A DNA stretch of 54,766 nucleotides from Lamprobacter modestohalophilus (GTDB lineage: Bacteria > Pseudomonadota > Gammaproteobacteria > Chromatiales > Chromatiaceae), in assembly GCF_016583905.1 (NCBI RefSeq), contig NZ_NRRY01000033.1, positions 1 through 54,766 on the forward strand, written 5' to 3'. The number at the start of each line of letters is the position of its first letter. Positions within the stretch are counted from its first letter, which is position 1. Shown here in pieces: positions 35,944 to 44,059 of the stretch. The notes beneath the pieces are model-generated. The model ran no database searches. It was not told the DNA's origin and was given only the letters and a program-made list of their open reading frames with translations. The position numbers were made by a program, and so were the translations under genes.

Positions 35944-36318
35944 ATGGAGCATCTGCGCTGCAAGACGCCCGCGATGGCCCGCAAGGAGCTGTGGGTCTAC
36001 CTGCTCGCCTACAATCTGATCCGCCTGCTCATGGCTCAATCCGCGCTGCTCGCCGACCAGCTCCCGCGTCAGCTAAGCTTCAAGCACAGCGTTCAGATCT
36101 GGTTGGCATAGCAGCAGCGCAGTGGTGACAGCGAGGAGGGCGTCACCCTCAATGCCCTGCTGATCCTCATCGCCGGACCCCGTGTCGGACAGCGTCCCGG
36201 CCGCATCGAGCCCCGCGCGCTAAAGCGTCGACCCAAACCGTTCCCCCTCTTGATGCAGCCACGAGAGGCGGCCCAGCAGCATGTGCGCGAGCATGGTCAT
36301 CCGAAGAAGAAGAATTAG
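35944..36318 (+). pseudogene. Remnant of an IS4-family transposase C-terminus
   Basis: The plus-strand frame MEHLRCKTPAMARKELWVYL then LAYNLIRLLMAQSA is a typical C-terminal block of IS4-group transposases. It meets an in-frame TAG at 36109-36111, after which the same frame stays open with coding-like residues (RIEPRALKRRPKPFPLL) to a TAG at 36316-36318. The catalytic part is missing. The DUF4338/transposase element abuts it on the left, so that element may have inserted into an older IS copy. Confidence 0.6.
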
Positions 36319-36386
36319 CGCTAAAGCCTAGCGTATGAAGGCCGCCTGTAAGTTACTGTTTTAAAAAAGATAGTCTGCTTAAGTAA

Positions 36387-36913
36387 GTGCGATTCCAACC
36401 CGACCCCTTTGCTCAGCACCCATTACAGGCACGTCAACGCTCGTACGGGTCGGTCCGTCCTCGAACCCTGCATTGGTACTCTGTGCCTTGCTTTTCTTCG
36501 CTTGGCAGGCTCCCTTGGCATCAGGGTCCGAGTTCCCGCAGTTCCACCGAAGCGCCTGAATCGAGCTCGCGCCCTCTCTATGCCGGACACCACCCACCCA
36601 GTACACAGGTTCCCGATGGGCTCGTCCCAGAGATCATTGTGGCCTCTGGTTTTGATGTCTGCTGTTCAGTTTCGACACCTCAACGAGGGTTCGTGGTCAC
36701 TCGCCTTCTCGATTCTTACCTGACGCATCACATGGATGCGCCTTCTCCCCCGACGCTCACGACCACGGTCTTCAGCCAAGGCCGCTCGGGGGTGGTTTGG
36801 AGCCGGCCCCTGCAGGCAGACTCCGGCGGGTCGGTTCCGCCATCGCTTCGGCAGCTTCTCATGCTGCCCGGTCAGCTCCTTGCCGACCAAAGCCGCATTG
36901 CTGCGGCACACAC
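36387..36913 (-). other. Probable group II intron 5' fragment (no ORF, no domain V)
   Basis: Read on the minus strand from about 36913, the sequence starts with a GTGTG-like boundary and continues through stem-rich, purine-loop sequence typical of group II intron domains I-III, including AACTGAACAGCAGACATC, GGTGGTGTCCGGCATAGAG and GAGTACCAATGCAGGG, ending AAAGGGGTCGGG where domain IV would begin. No RT frame follows and no domain V-like hairpin is seen, so it would be a truncated copy. The large plus-strand frame over this stretch is an artefact. Recognised by resemblance. A covariance-model search is decisive. Confidence 0.5.
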
Positions 36914-37090
36914 AACTACCTTGACATTCACCGCTCGTGCTGGGTCCAAACCTTCCGCCAAATTTCGTCGCAGTTCCCGCTTCAGATCAGCTCGGTTCGG
37001 TCTGCTGCGGTGGGGGCCGCCGCGTAGGCGTGGCAAGGCTTTGGCGACCGGGTTACGCCGCTGCGGCGGTTGGTGCTTGATGTTCTTCAT
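36872..37090 (-). CDS. Small basic ORF downstream of the JAB-E1 gene
   Basis: A 72-codon frame starting MKNIKHQPPQRRNPVAKALP, strongly basic and Arg-rich to about residue 52. The tail from about residue 60 reads into the presumed group II intron boundary, so the original C-terminus may differ. It begins 91 bp after the JAB-E1 stop in the same direction and could be the last gene of that operon. The RNPVAKAL/GGPHR pattern recalls small nucleic-acid-binding proteins, but no function can be assigned. Confidence 0.4.
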   Translation of the reverse strand: MKNIKHQPPQRRNPVAKALPRLRGGPHRSRPNRADLKRELRRNLAEGLDPARAVNVKVVVCAAAMRLWSARS

Positions 37091-37180
37091 GCTGGCTCCT
37101 GTTCGCTCAGATGTTGATAAGGACTCGGGTTATCTGCTTGTGTGTGAATAGCAACCTTCTTGCCGGTAAAAAAGCTTGGA

Positions 37181-38548
37181 TTAAGCACAGTGAAAGCACT
37201 CTTTGGTTCGCTGTTCGAGACTGTCATGATCCGCATAGATGCAGGGTTCCAGGTTATTCTCATAGACTTGGATCGGACGATGCGCCTGACGGCCGGTGAA
37301 TTGGTTGAGCAGGGTATCGACGGCGAGCGTTGCGAGCATGCTGTTGAGCGTCTTAACCGCCGGTTCCTTGACGTCTTGGCCGTTGACATAGCCTCGTTGT
37401 GCGAAGACTTCGCCCAGCCCAGGGATGGTTTCAGCGGCGATTTGGGTGGGTGCGATGCGCCCGAGGCAATTTAGACACAAGCGGTCGCCCCATCGCGCCG
37501 TGATGACCTCGCCACTCATATCGGTGATGCGGCCATCGTTCACGCTGATATTGACGCCAGCAGCGATGAGTGGAATGCCGAACTGCAGCGCAATCGCTTG
37601 GGCGCGGTAACGGCTCGCGTGGCTATCGGTTGCGAGCATGATCCAGTCGCAGGTGGCGAGTGCTGGGAGCAGGTCCGGCTCCTCGATGCCACAGGCATGG
37701 GCGGTGATGGTCGCCTCGGGATTGATGCGCAGCAGGTGATCGCGCACGGCATCGACTTTAAGCCGTCCGTTTTGCGCATCCTGCAGGCCTGCACCCACGA
37801 TGCGATTAAGGTTGGTGGTCTCAACCCGGTCGTGATCAATCAGGTGGAGATGATGAAAACCATTGTGGATCAAGTGCTCAGCGATGATCGATCCCAGCCC
37901 GCCGACGCCGACGACCGCGATGGTTTGGTCATGAACGATCTGGCGCAGCACGTCTAGGCCGAGCGCAAGTACGCCCCGTGCGAGAAAGCCGTTATCTGGG
38001 TCCAAGGCCGTGGCATGGTCGTCTCGCATCTGCCGGGCCTGATCGGCGCTCGGCCAGTGTTCTAGGGCCGTCTGCGTGCAAACCTGTGCGGGACATGGCG
38101 TTGAGAGGCCATCGTGGCGCTCCCAGAGGCGCGCCGAGTAATCGGAGCGGCTCAGGACGAGACTGGCGTAATGCATATCCAGGGTCTCGGTGAGCCAGTC
38201 GTGAAAGGCCCGTTCATCGGCATCATCATGCGCGGAGAACGCCACCCCATCGGCACAGAACGGATGGGTATGGACGTCGATCAGGGTGTCGGCGTCGCCT
38301 TTCTCCTGCATCTCGACCAGGCGGTCATAGATGTATTCTCGGCGCAGGCGTAGGTGGGCAACGCTGCGGCTCTCGTAATCTGCTGGCATGGGAAAGTGGC
38401 TGGCAATCACGCGGATGATACGGGTGTCGCCCGCGTCCTCGCGTTGGCCAAGCAGCAAGCCGAAGGCCTCCTGGCTGGGGTCGGCTAGCAGGCGCTGACG
38501 CAGGCGCGCGAAGTCTCCCTGAGGAAAGCGGATGCGGATGGATGCCAT
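37181..38548 (-). CDS. JAB (deubiquitinase-like) - E1/ThiF fusion protein
   Basis: A 455-residue fusion. The N-terminal JAB/JAMM metalloprotease unit has Glu27 (EAFGLLLG) and the zinc motif H93-x-H95...S105-x2-D108 (DVHTHPF, then FSAHDD). The C-terminal E1/ThiF unit has the nucleotide loop VVGVGGLGS (212-220), Asp238 in LIDHD, NLNR, a CLNC pair near 357 and a C-terminal CFHC, together suggesting a structural zinc. A JAB would trim or remove a ubiquitin-like tag, and the E1 would adenylate it. The ATG at 38548 follows the E2-like stop by 4 bp. In-frame codons upstream lie in the E2-like gene. Such fusions occur in the prokaryotic ubiquitin-like operons described by Iyer, Burroughs and Aravind. 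Confidence 0.85.
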   Translation of the reverse strand: MASIRIRFPQGDFARLRQRLLADPSQEAFGLLLGQREDAGDTRIIRVIASHFPMPADYESRSVAHLRLRREYIYDRLVEMQEKGDADTLIDVHTHPFCADGVAFSAHDDADERAFHDWLTETLDMHYASLVLSRSDYSARLWERHDGLSTPCPAQVCTQTALEHWPSADQARQMRDDHATALDPDNGFLARGVLALGLDVLRQIVHDQTIAVVGVGGLGSIIAEHLIHNGFHHLHLIDHDRVETTNLNRIVGAGLQDAQNGRLKVDAVRDHLLRINPEATITAHACGIEEPDLLPALATCDWIMLATDSHASRYRAQAIALQFGIPLIAAGVNISVNDGRITDMSGEVITARWGDRLCLNCLGRIAPTQIAAETIPGLGEVFAQRGYVNGQDVKEPAVKTLNSMLATLAVDTLLNQFTGRQAHRPIQVYENNLEPCIYADHDSLEQRTKECFHCA

Positions 38549-38552
38549 GATT

Positions 38553-39218
38553 TCAGTTCCCCAAGACTTCCTTGACCAGATGGATATAGGTGTAGAGGTT
38601 GTCGCCATCACGCCAATTGCGCGCGGGTTGCCATGCGCCATTGTGGATATAGGTGCAATACCACTTCCAGCCGTTGCGAATCGGCTCGTCCCAGGCCCCA
38701 TGCCCAACGCCATCGAAGAAATGCCCGTCCGGCGAGCAAGGGATGTCCGCCATCAGGTAAAAGCCGACAGGTGGCAGGGCCGGATACTCGTTAGGGAATG
38801 CGATCATCAGCGGCGAACGCTCGGCGATCCTGTGCCAACGCTGGGGCAGCCGGAAGTTAGGTACCACCATCCAGTGCGCATCGTCTTCGTCGAAGTCGAT
38901 GCCCTGCTTGAACAGATGCTCGGCGACATCGATCACCTGCTCGGTAATGATGCCTTTGGACTTCGCCGAGCGCCGCCCGCCAAAGCTGTGGCCTTTTGAG
39001 CGATCCGGCATGGTGGTGATCTTCGCACCCCGACCGTACTTGTCCACTAACTCCCGGGGCTGGTAAGTCTTACCCTGCTGAATGGTCTCCACGCGTCCAT
39101 TGGACTCCATGATGGCGCGACGGCCTTGGCCCGGTTTGGCGTAACGAGCCAGATCGCTGCCTTTGACGCCACTGCCAATGCTGCGCGGATCGATGCGTCT
39201 GCCGTTGATGATGGCCAT
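38553..39218 (-). CDS. E2-like protein (Prok-E2_E type) with N-terminal ubiquitin-like-size extension
   Basis: A 221-residue protein. The C-terminal part (about 105-221) looks like the prokaryotic E2 family E: HWMVVPNFRLPQRWHR, PLMIAFPNEYPALPPVGFYL (the E2 'YPxxPP' core), then Cys-containing IPCSPDGHFF and WKWYCTYIHNGAW, WRDGDNLYTYIHLVKEVL. The catalytic Cys is not certain, since two candidates are seen. The N-terminal 95 residues (AIINGRRIDPRSIGSG through the basic SKGHSFGGRRSAKS) are a separate domain that could be a ubiquitin-like or targeting module. The ATG at 39218 has AGGAG 7 nt upstream. It sits 4 bp before the JAB-E1 gene. Confidence 0.7.
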   Translation of the reverse strand: MAIINGRRIDPRSIGSGVKGSDLARYAKPGQGRRAIMESNGRVETIQQGKTYQPRELVDKYGRGAKITTMPDRSKGHSFGGRRSAKSKGIITEQVIDVAEHLFKQGIDFDEDDAHWMVVPNFRLPQRWHRIAERSPLMIAFPNEYPALPPVGFYLMADIPCSPDGHFFDGVGHGAWDEPIRNGWKWYCTYIHNGAWQPARNWRDGDNLYTYIHLVKEVLGN

Positions 39219-39347
39219 GGTGCGTTCTCCTTCAGGCTGGTTGGGGATCAAAATCGTCCGAGGCTTACTGACACCAACGCGCGCTGTTGTGCCATTTTCA
39301 GTCGTCGCGAGCTGAATCGCTGGTGGTCGTCTAAGTTGGACGACTCC

Positions 39348-39623
39348 TTAGATGCGCAAGGCATGACGCGCGAACAGGATGGCGGCTAAGAGGAGCAGTG
39401 CGAAGAAAATCCCCCATCCACCCCACAGCAGGTAGATCACGCCGGCGACTCCGGCGCCGATCAGCGCTCGCTTCACACCTGGGCTGAGCGCACGCTGATG
39501 GCGCTGGTGATGAGCTTGGCGATGGTTTGGCTGATGGCGAGAGCGGCCGGTGCGACGCGGTGGGCGTGCGCGATCCGGCGGAAGACGGTCACGGTAGTTG
39601 CCGGCGTTGGGGATTCTGGACAT
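39348..39623 (-). CDS. Small membrane protein upstream of the E2/E1 genes
   Basis: A 91-residue protein. The ATG at 39623 has AGGAG 7 nt upstream. Residues 1-50 are basic and His/Arg-rich. Residues 53-90 form one long or two short hydrophobic helices (GVAGVIYLLWGGWGIFFALLL). It lies 129 bp before the E2-like gene on the same strand and could be first in that operon, perhaps anchoring or receiving the conjugation machinery at the membrane. No family recognised. Confidence 0.55.
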   Translation of the reverse strand: MSRIPNAGNYRDRLPPDRARPPRRTGRSRHQPNHRQAHHQRHQRALSPGVKRALIGAGVAGVIYLLWGGWGIFFALLLLAAILFARHALRI

Positions 39624-40051
39624 GTCAGGACTCCTCTTTGATGGTAAGGGACTGGTGCTCGTGATTTGCATAGCTGCCGTGGGCAGCGAGAAGCACCGTC
39701 TCTGGCCAGCATCCGGTCAAAGGCTGCGCGCTCATTCTGATCAACGCCACGCGGGCAGTGATTTTGAGTCGTTGTGGTTTTATTTAGTCACTGTCGATGG
39801 CCCCCTTCAGGAGCCCGGGGCTTGTTAGCGACCAGTTCAAGGAAGAAGCAAGCTCAACAACCCGGGGACCGGGGACTGATGCTCAACCAGAGGCCATACT
39901 GTGATTGCTCGACAGGCAGATCGATGTGGTGGTCAGGAAGCGGCTTAAGCCTGACATGCCAAGGATTGTGACGATTTTTGAAAATCGCTGAAGTGCCAGC
40001 GTTATCTCTTCTGACAGCGTCTTTTACCAATGGCCTTTTAGGAGAATGACC
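39624..40051. other. Intergenic region
   Basis: 428 bp without a supported gene, between the leftward membrane-protein gene and the rightward Gly-zipper gene, so it should contain divergent promoters. A short inverted stretch around CCCCGGGG-like bases at 39860-39880 is visible (CCCGGGGACCGGGG). Frames here are short and lack ribosome sites. Confidence 0.4.
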
Positions 40052-40453
40052 ATGACTACACAGAAGCGCTCCATCGTTGACATGAACACCAATGGACTGA
40101 TCGAGAGCTTGACCGTGCTGCCCGCCCGTCAAATGGCTCGGAGATGGATTCGAACCAAGGGCGCTAAGGTGGTTGCGCAGTATGCTGGTAAATCGGTGGG
40201 CAAGACGGTAGCGCGTACTGCGGCTTCGCCTTATCTGTTGCTAGCCGATGCTGCTGAATTTGCAACACGGGAATTTATGGATCGTAGTCAAGAAGACACT
40301 CAGTTGACTCAGCGTGTCTCCAAAGGCGTCGGTTTTGGTGCCAGCGTCGGCATTGGCGCTGCCGTGGGCGGTCCGATTGGCGCCGGGGTTGGTGTGACTG
40401 TTTGGGCGCTGGGTGAGGTCATTGAGGCTGCATGGGAAAGAACAGCCACCTGA
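40052..40453 (+). CDS. Small protein with C-terminal glycine zipper
   Basis: A 133-residue protein. The ATG at 40052 is 7 nt after AGGAG. An ATG at 40046 touches that site. A basic, helical N-terminal half (ARRWIRTKGAKVVAQYAG) is followed by a C-terminal glycine-zipper segment (FGASVGIGAAVGGPIGAGVG) that could insert in a membrane. There is no signal peptide. It resembles in composition the C-terminus of the 633-aa membrane protein encoded nearby on the other strand and the 209-aa protein at 25901, but no homology is claimed. Unknown function. Confidence 0.5.
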   Translation: MTTQKRSIVDMNTNGLIESLTVLPARQMARRWIRTKGAKVVAQYAGKSVGKTVARTAASPYLLLADAAEFATREFMDRSQEDTQLTQRVSKGVGFGASVGIGAAVGGPIGAGVGVTVWALGEVIEAAWERTAT

Positions 40454-40809
40454 TGTCGCGGCCCTCCTCGCTTTGACCTGAAGAATTACCTCGGCCAAGT
40501 TAATTGTCACCGAACACTGGAGAGACCCTGTTCGGCTACAGAGTGCAACAAGCGGGTGGACGATTGACCCAGACAGAGAGTTGCGAGACGCGCTTGACCA
40601 GACTCGAAGACCTCTAGCCGAGGGATTTCGCCACACTAGTGCGCAGATAGCGGTTGGCATTGCCACCGCTCACGCCGCAACGCTTATACGATGGCTTGGT
40701 CGCGGAGATCGCCCTGAAGGAGCCAGAGCGGACCCCAAGGCCGATTGGGTTTGCCGCCAAATTCTGAGGTGATCGCTCGGACATGAACCCGCTTCTGCGC
40801 GAGGGTGCC
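40454..40809. other. Intergenic region
   Basis: 356 bp between two convergent genes. Short frames exist on both strands (for example 40581-40772 plus), but none has a good start site or a recognised motif. I see nothing further. Confidence 0.4.
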
Positions 40810-42711
40810 TTAGCGCAACCCGTCGCGCAGCGGCACGAAGCTGCCATCCAGAGTCGCGTTGAACCGGCTGCCCAGCTGCAGCAGCCAGGTCTCATGCTGG
40901 GCGTTGAGCGCGTCCTTGAGGGCCTGCTTCTCACCGTTCAGAACCTCCAGGATGTCGGCACGCATGTCTTCGCGCGAGAGGCTCTCATCGATCTCGACGA
41001 ACGCTTTATCGGCCGCGAGCCAGGTGACAACGGCTGCGCCGACGCCGCAGGCAATCGCGCCCGGGCCAGCAGGGGAGCAGATTGCGGCCCCACCCAGGGC
41101 AGCGACGCCGGCGGACGCGCCTTTCTTGGCCGCCGTCTTGGCCAGAAGTGACGCCCCCAGCTGGAAGCTCTTCTTGGCGGCAACCTTGCCGATGACTTTG
41201 GCCGCGACTGTCTTCGACAGCAGTTTCGTGGCGATAACCGTCCCGGCCGTCGCCCCCGTGCCCGCAGCGCTCAAGGCCCGGAGGCCATCACGGTTCAGGC
41301 TGGCAACGTCCTCCAAGCTCAGCAGGTCGGGTCGACAGGCAGAGACCGATTGCCACTGTGACAGCTGCTCTTCGAGCCCACGGGAGAAACCGGCGAGCTG
41401 AGTCTCGGCCAGTTCGAGCGCCTGCTTAGACGTCGCCTCCAGCCCAGCCTGAAAGCCGGTGTCCACGAAGACGCGTTGCTCGAGTTGCTCGGTCATGAGC
41501 GCGGAGAGATCGCCGACGATCACCGCGCCGAGGCGCTGGTATTCACCGGCGACGGTGAAGTACCAGTCCAGATAGGTATCCACGCCGCCCTCAAGCTTGG
41601 CGAACAGGGCGTCGACTTCGTCATCCACGTGACTCGCCATCTGCTGATCGATGGCCTTGAGCTCAGCGGCCACCTCGGCATCGAGTTCGGCGCGCAGCTC
41701 AGCACGGGCCTGTGCATCGGGATGGCAAGGATCAAGGCGCTCGGCGAGCGGCTCGGGCAAGGTCTGGAATGCCTCTAGGTCGAGATCCCGCAGTTTGATG
41801 CTGGCATAGAGGCTTGGCAGGGCCAGGATCAGGAGGGTGATCAGAAAGGTCTTGGCCAGGGCGCCACCACCGACGACGGCATCGACCGGTCGGCTGCGAC
41901 GTTCGACGAGCACGATCAGGCCGGTCAGGTACAGCGTGAAGGTCAGCGCGATCAGTCCAAAACGCAGCAGGAAGACCAACCAAGCGCCGATCTGAAGAGG
42001 CAGATCGGCCAATTGCGGGATGATGACCTGCGCCCAGTGCCAGCTGAACTGATCGAGGGCGGCAAAGAGGCCAATCAGCCAACCGAGCGCCGGGCAGGTC
42101 GCCTGCGCGCTGTGTGTGACGAAGGTCTGCTCGATGAGCGCACGCCAGTCGGCGAGCCGGGTATCAGCCGTGCCGGTGATCGCGAAGTCGATGATGAAGA
42201 AGGCGAGCGCGATGAGGGCCATGTTCGCCCAGAACAGAGACCAGCCGCGGGTGACGATGTCGAGCACCTCTGGGCGCACCTCTGATTGCAGGCGCCGACG
42301 AACACCCTGGTAGATCCAGGGCAGCAGCAGGAGGTTGGCCAACAGCACCCCCCACTGGATGGCGCTCAGCAGCGTGCCCAAGGCCAACAGTGACGCACTG
42401 AATGCGATGGCGACGACGAGCAGAACGCCGCTGGTGAGATGCCCCTGCCATAAGAGGCTGCGTAAGCGACTCTCAGCGCTGGTCGAGCCGTGCAACAGGG
42501 CGCGGCGGCTGAACAGTGCCGACTCACGCAGAGCCAGCCAGATCGGTACGGCTATGAGGATCGGCAGCACCAGGGCGAGCCAACAGGGCGCAACAGCAAC
42601 GCCCTCCACGGCGGCGAACAGGGCAAAGCCGCCCAGCAGCAGGCCAATGGTCATGGCCGCGATGCTGGCACCTTGCGGGGCTGCTTGCGGATGCGGTTCA
42701 GGATGGTGCAT
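40810..42711 (-). CDS. Large inner-membrane protein of unknown function
   Basis: A 633-residue protein. Seven or so hydrophobic helices occupy residues 20-320 (for example IGLLLGGFALFAAV, GVLLVVAIAFSASLLALG, MALIALAFFIIDFAI, FGLIALTFTLYLTGLIVLV). A long acidic, Glu/Ala/Leu-rich helical region follows (about 330-480, likely coiled coil, probably extracytoplasmic or cytoplasmic stalk). Near the C-terminus there is a Gly/Ala-rich hydrophobic stretch (GVAALGGAAICSPAGPG) and an amphipathic tail. The architecture recalls phage-defence or polymorphic membrane proteins with helical sensor arms, but I do not recognise the family. It is monocistronic as far as can be seen. A possible start signal is weak. 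Confidence 0.6.
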   Translation of the reverse strand: MHHPEPHPQAAPQGASIAAMTIGLLLGGFALFAAVEGVAVAPCWLALVLPILIAVPIWLALRESALFSRRALLHGSTSAESRLRSLLWQGHLTSGVLLVVAIAFSASLLALGTLLSAIQWGVLLANLLLLPWIYQGVRRRLQSEVRPEVLDIVTRGWSLFWANMALIALAFFIIDFAITGTADTRLADWRALIEQTFVTHSAQATCPALGWLIGLFAALDQFSWHWAQVIIPQLADLPLQIGAWLVFLLRFGLIALTFTLYLTGLIVLVERRSRPVDAVVGGGALAKTFLITLLILALPSLYASIKLRDLDLEAFQTLPEPLAERLDPCHPDAQARAELRAELDAEVAAELKAIDQQMASHVDDEVDALFAKLEGGVDTYLDWYFTVAGEYQRLGAVIVGDLSALMTEQLEQRVFVDTGFQAGLEATSKQALELAETQLAGFSRGLEEQLSQWQSVSACRPDLLSLEDVASLNRDGLRALSAAGTGATAGTVIATKLLSKTVAAKVIGKVAAKKSFQLGASLLAKTAAKKGASAGVAALGGAAICSPAGPGAIACGVGAAVVTWLAADKAFVEIDESLSREDMRADILEVLNGEKQALKDALNAQHETWLLQLGSRFNATLDGSFVPLRDGLR

Positions 42712-43005
42712 GTTGAAGGTTCCTTGAGATCAACCGTTCGGTTTTGGAAAAACCGGATTCATCCTCTCACTGTTGAAAAAGTTGCGGTGTTCACCGTAAC
42801 GCTGGTCAGACGGCCTCCTCATCAGCGGGATTGCGTCGGCGCCGCCCGCGTTGCTGCCAACGGCGCACCGAAGGATAACCAAGGCGAGGGCAATGAACAC
42901 AATTCGCCGTCAGCGTTCAGAATGCGTTCTGTGCACGATCCAACGTCGCCTTTGGGGCGGAACAGCGGTCGATTGACCGTATCAAGAGTTAAGTGAGCCA
43001 TCCTG

Positions 43006-43635
43006 ATGACGCTAAGACAGCGTGACGCGCTTTCCAGTCTACAAGACGAACTGTTTCAACTAGACCATGCGTGTCGGCGCCTAAGCCGCAAGGCTAAGGC
43101 ACTGGGTGAACTCCTCGAGCCGGCTGCAGCGGATGAGGACGCGTTCACCCCGGAGGAGGTTGAACGCCTGGTCCAGCTGAATGAGCGCTTGGCGTTCCTT
43201 GCGCGCCATCTGCAGGAGGTTGGTCAGACCCTATGCCCCCAGATGGAAGCGCGTGTCGCTGATCCCGATGATCCAATGGTGGACTTCGAGATCGAGGCGA
43301 TCCTGCATTTCATGTTCCCTGAGGATGATCCGGACTATGACGAGGACAGTGATCCGTTTCTGACCAAACGCAGCTTCAACCTGAAAGTCGATCACAACGA
43401 AGGACGCGAGGGTGTGGATTACCGCGAATCCGTCCATCGCTTTCCAGGGCGGCTCAATCAGATCGCGCATTGTTGGCTGTTCCATGATCTCTATGATCAC
43501 AGCTATGGGCTGGAGCAGCCGGCGTTGAGCCTCGTGGACTGTCTGCGCATCGACAAGATCTGGGTGACTGTCGCCGTCGAACATCAGGCGACACTCGATA
43601 TTGAAACGGGCGCTTGGCTACCTGACACAATTTGA
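43006..43635 (+). CDS. Hypothetical protein with N-terminal coiled coil
   Basis: A 209-residue acidic protein. Residues 1-75 are helical and likely coiled coil (LSSLQDELFQLDHACRRLSR), with an acidic segment DPDYDEDSDP near 110. The C-terminal 90 residues have mixed alpha/beta character (ESVHRFPGRLNQIAHCWLFH and a closing strand WVTVAVEHQATLDIE). No catalytic motif is seen. The start has only a weak ribosome site. It lies alone between the membrane-protein gene and mcrC. Function unknown. Confidence 0.55.
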   Translation: MTLRQRDALSSLQDELFQLDHACRRLSRKAKALGELLEPAAADEDAFTPEEVERLVQLNERLAFLARHLQEVGQTLCPQMEARVADPDDPMVDFEIEAILHFMFPEDDPDYDEDSDPFLTKRSFNLKVDHNEGREGVDYRESVHRFPGRLNQIAHCWLFHDLYDHSYGLEQPALSLVDCLRIDKIWVTVAVEHQATLDIETGAWLPDTI

Positions 43636-44059
43636 GCTTCGCGGTGTCCTTGGCAGCACAAGATACAGGTGTCTGGCGCTGTGACGGCCCCAAATTTCTT
43701 TCCCTACTTGTAGCGACCTGCAAACATCGGCGCCCCGACCTGCAAACATCGCGATTTTTGGCCCAGATTAACTGCCAATATCCGGCACCCCAAACCCACA
43801 TTGTTTTGCCAACAGCCCACATTAGCTGACAACAGCCTGCAAACATCTGGGCCAACCCAAATTATGTGCAAACGGCTCTCGGGCTTCGGCGGGACTGGCG
43901 CGTAGCGAATTCTGGATACCCCATCCAGTGGTCGTCTCGGTTCGTCTCACCCGTTAGAAGTTTGAAGGTCAGCGCTTGCAGCCGTTCATCGATCGTAGGT
44001 CGATCAGTGCCGTGGAGCGTAGAACCTATTTGATCGGAAAACCATCTGGAACCGTTCAT
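43636..44059. repeat. Cluster of short direct repeats, possible IS21-type end
   Basis: The element CCTGCAAACATC occurs at 43717-43728, 43739-43750 and 43836-43847, the first two as GACCTGCAAACATCG spaced 22 bp. Related words (CCAATATCC, CCCACATT) lie between. Multiple short subterminal repeats of this kind are typical of IS21-family ends. No istA/istB gene is nearby, so at most this is a remnant. A 65-codon minus-strand frame (43862-44059) just after mcrC has no clear start site and is not called. Confidence 0.35.

Noticed and set aside
36387-37151. 254-codon plus-strand open frame
   Set aside because: Composition is unlike the neighbours, there is no motif or ribosome site, and it lies antisense to intron-like RNA sequence.
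43454-43855. 133-codon minus-strand frame rich in Trp, Gly and Val
   Set aside because: It is created by the short repeat cluster and by antisense reading of the coiled-coil gene.
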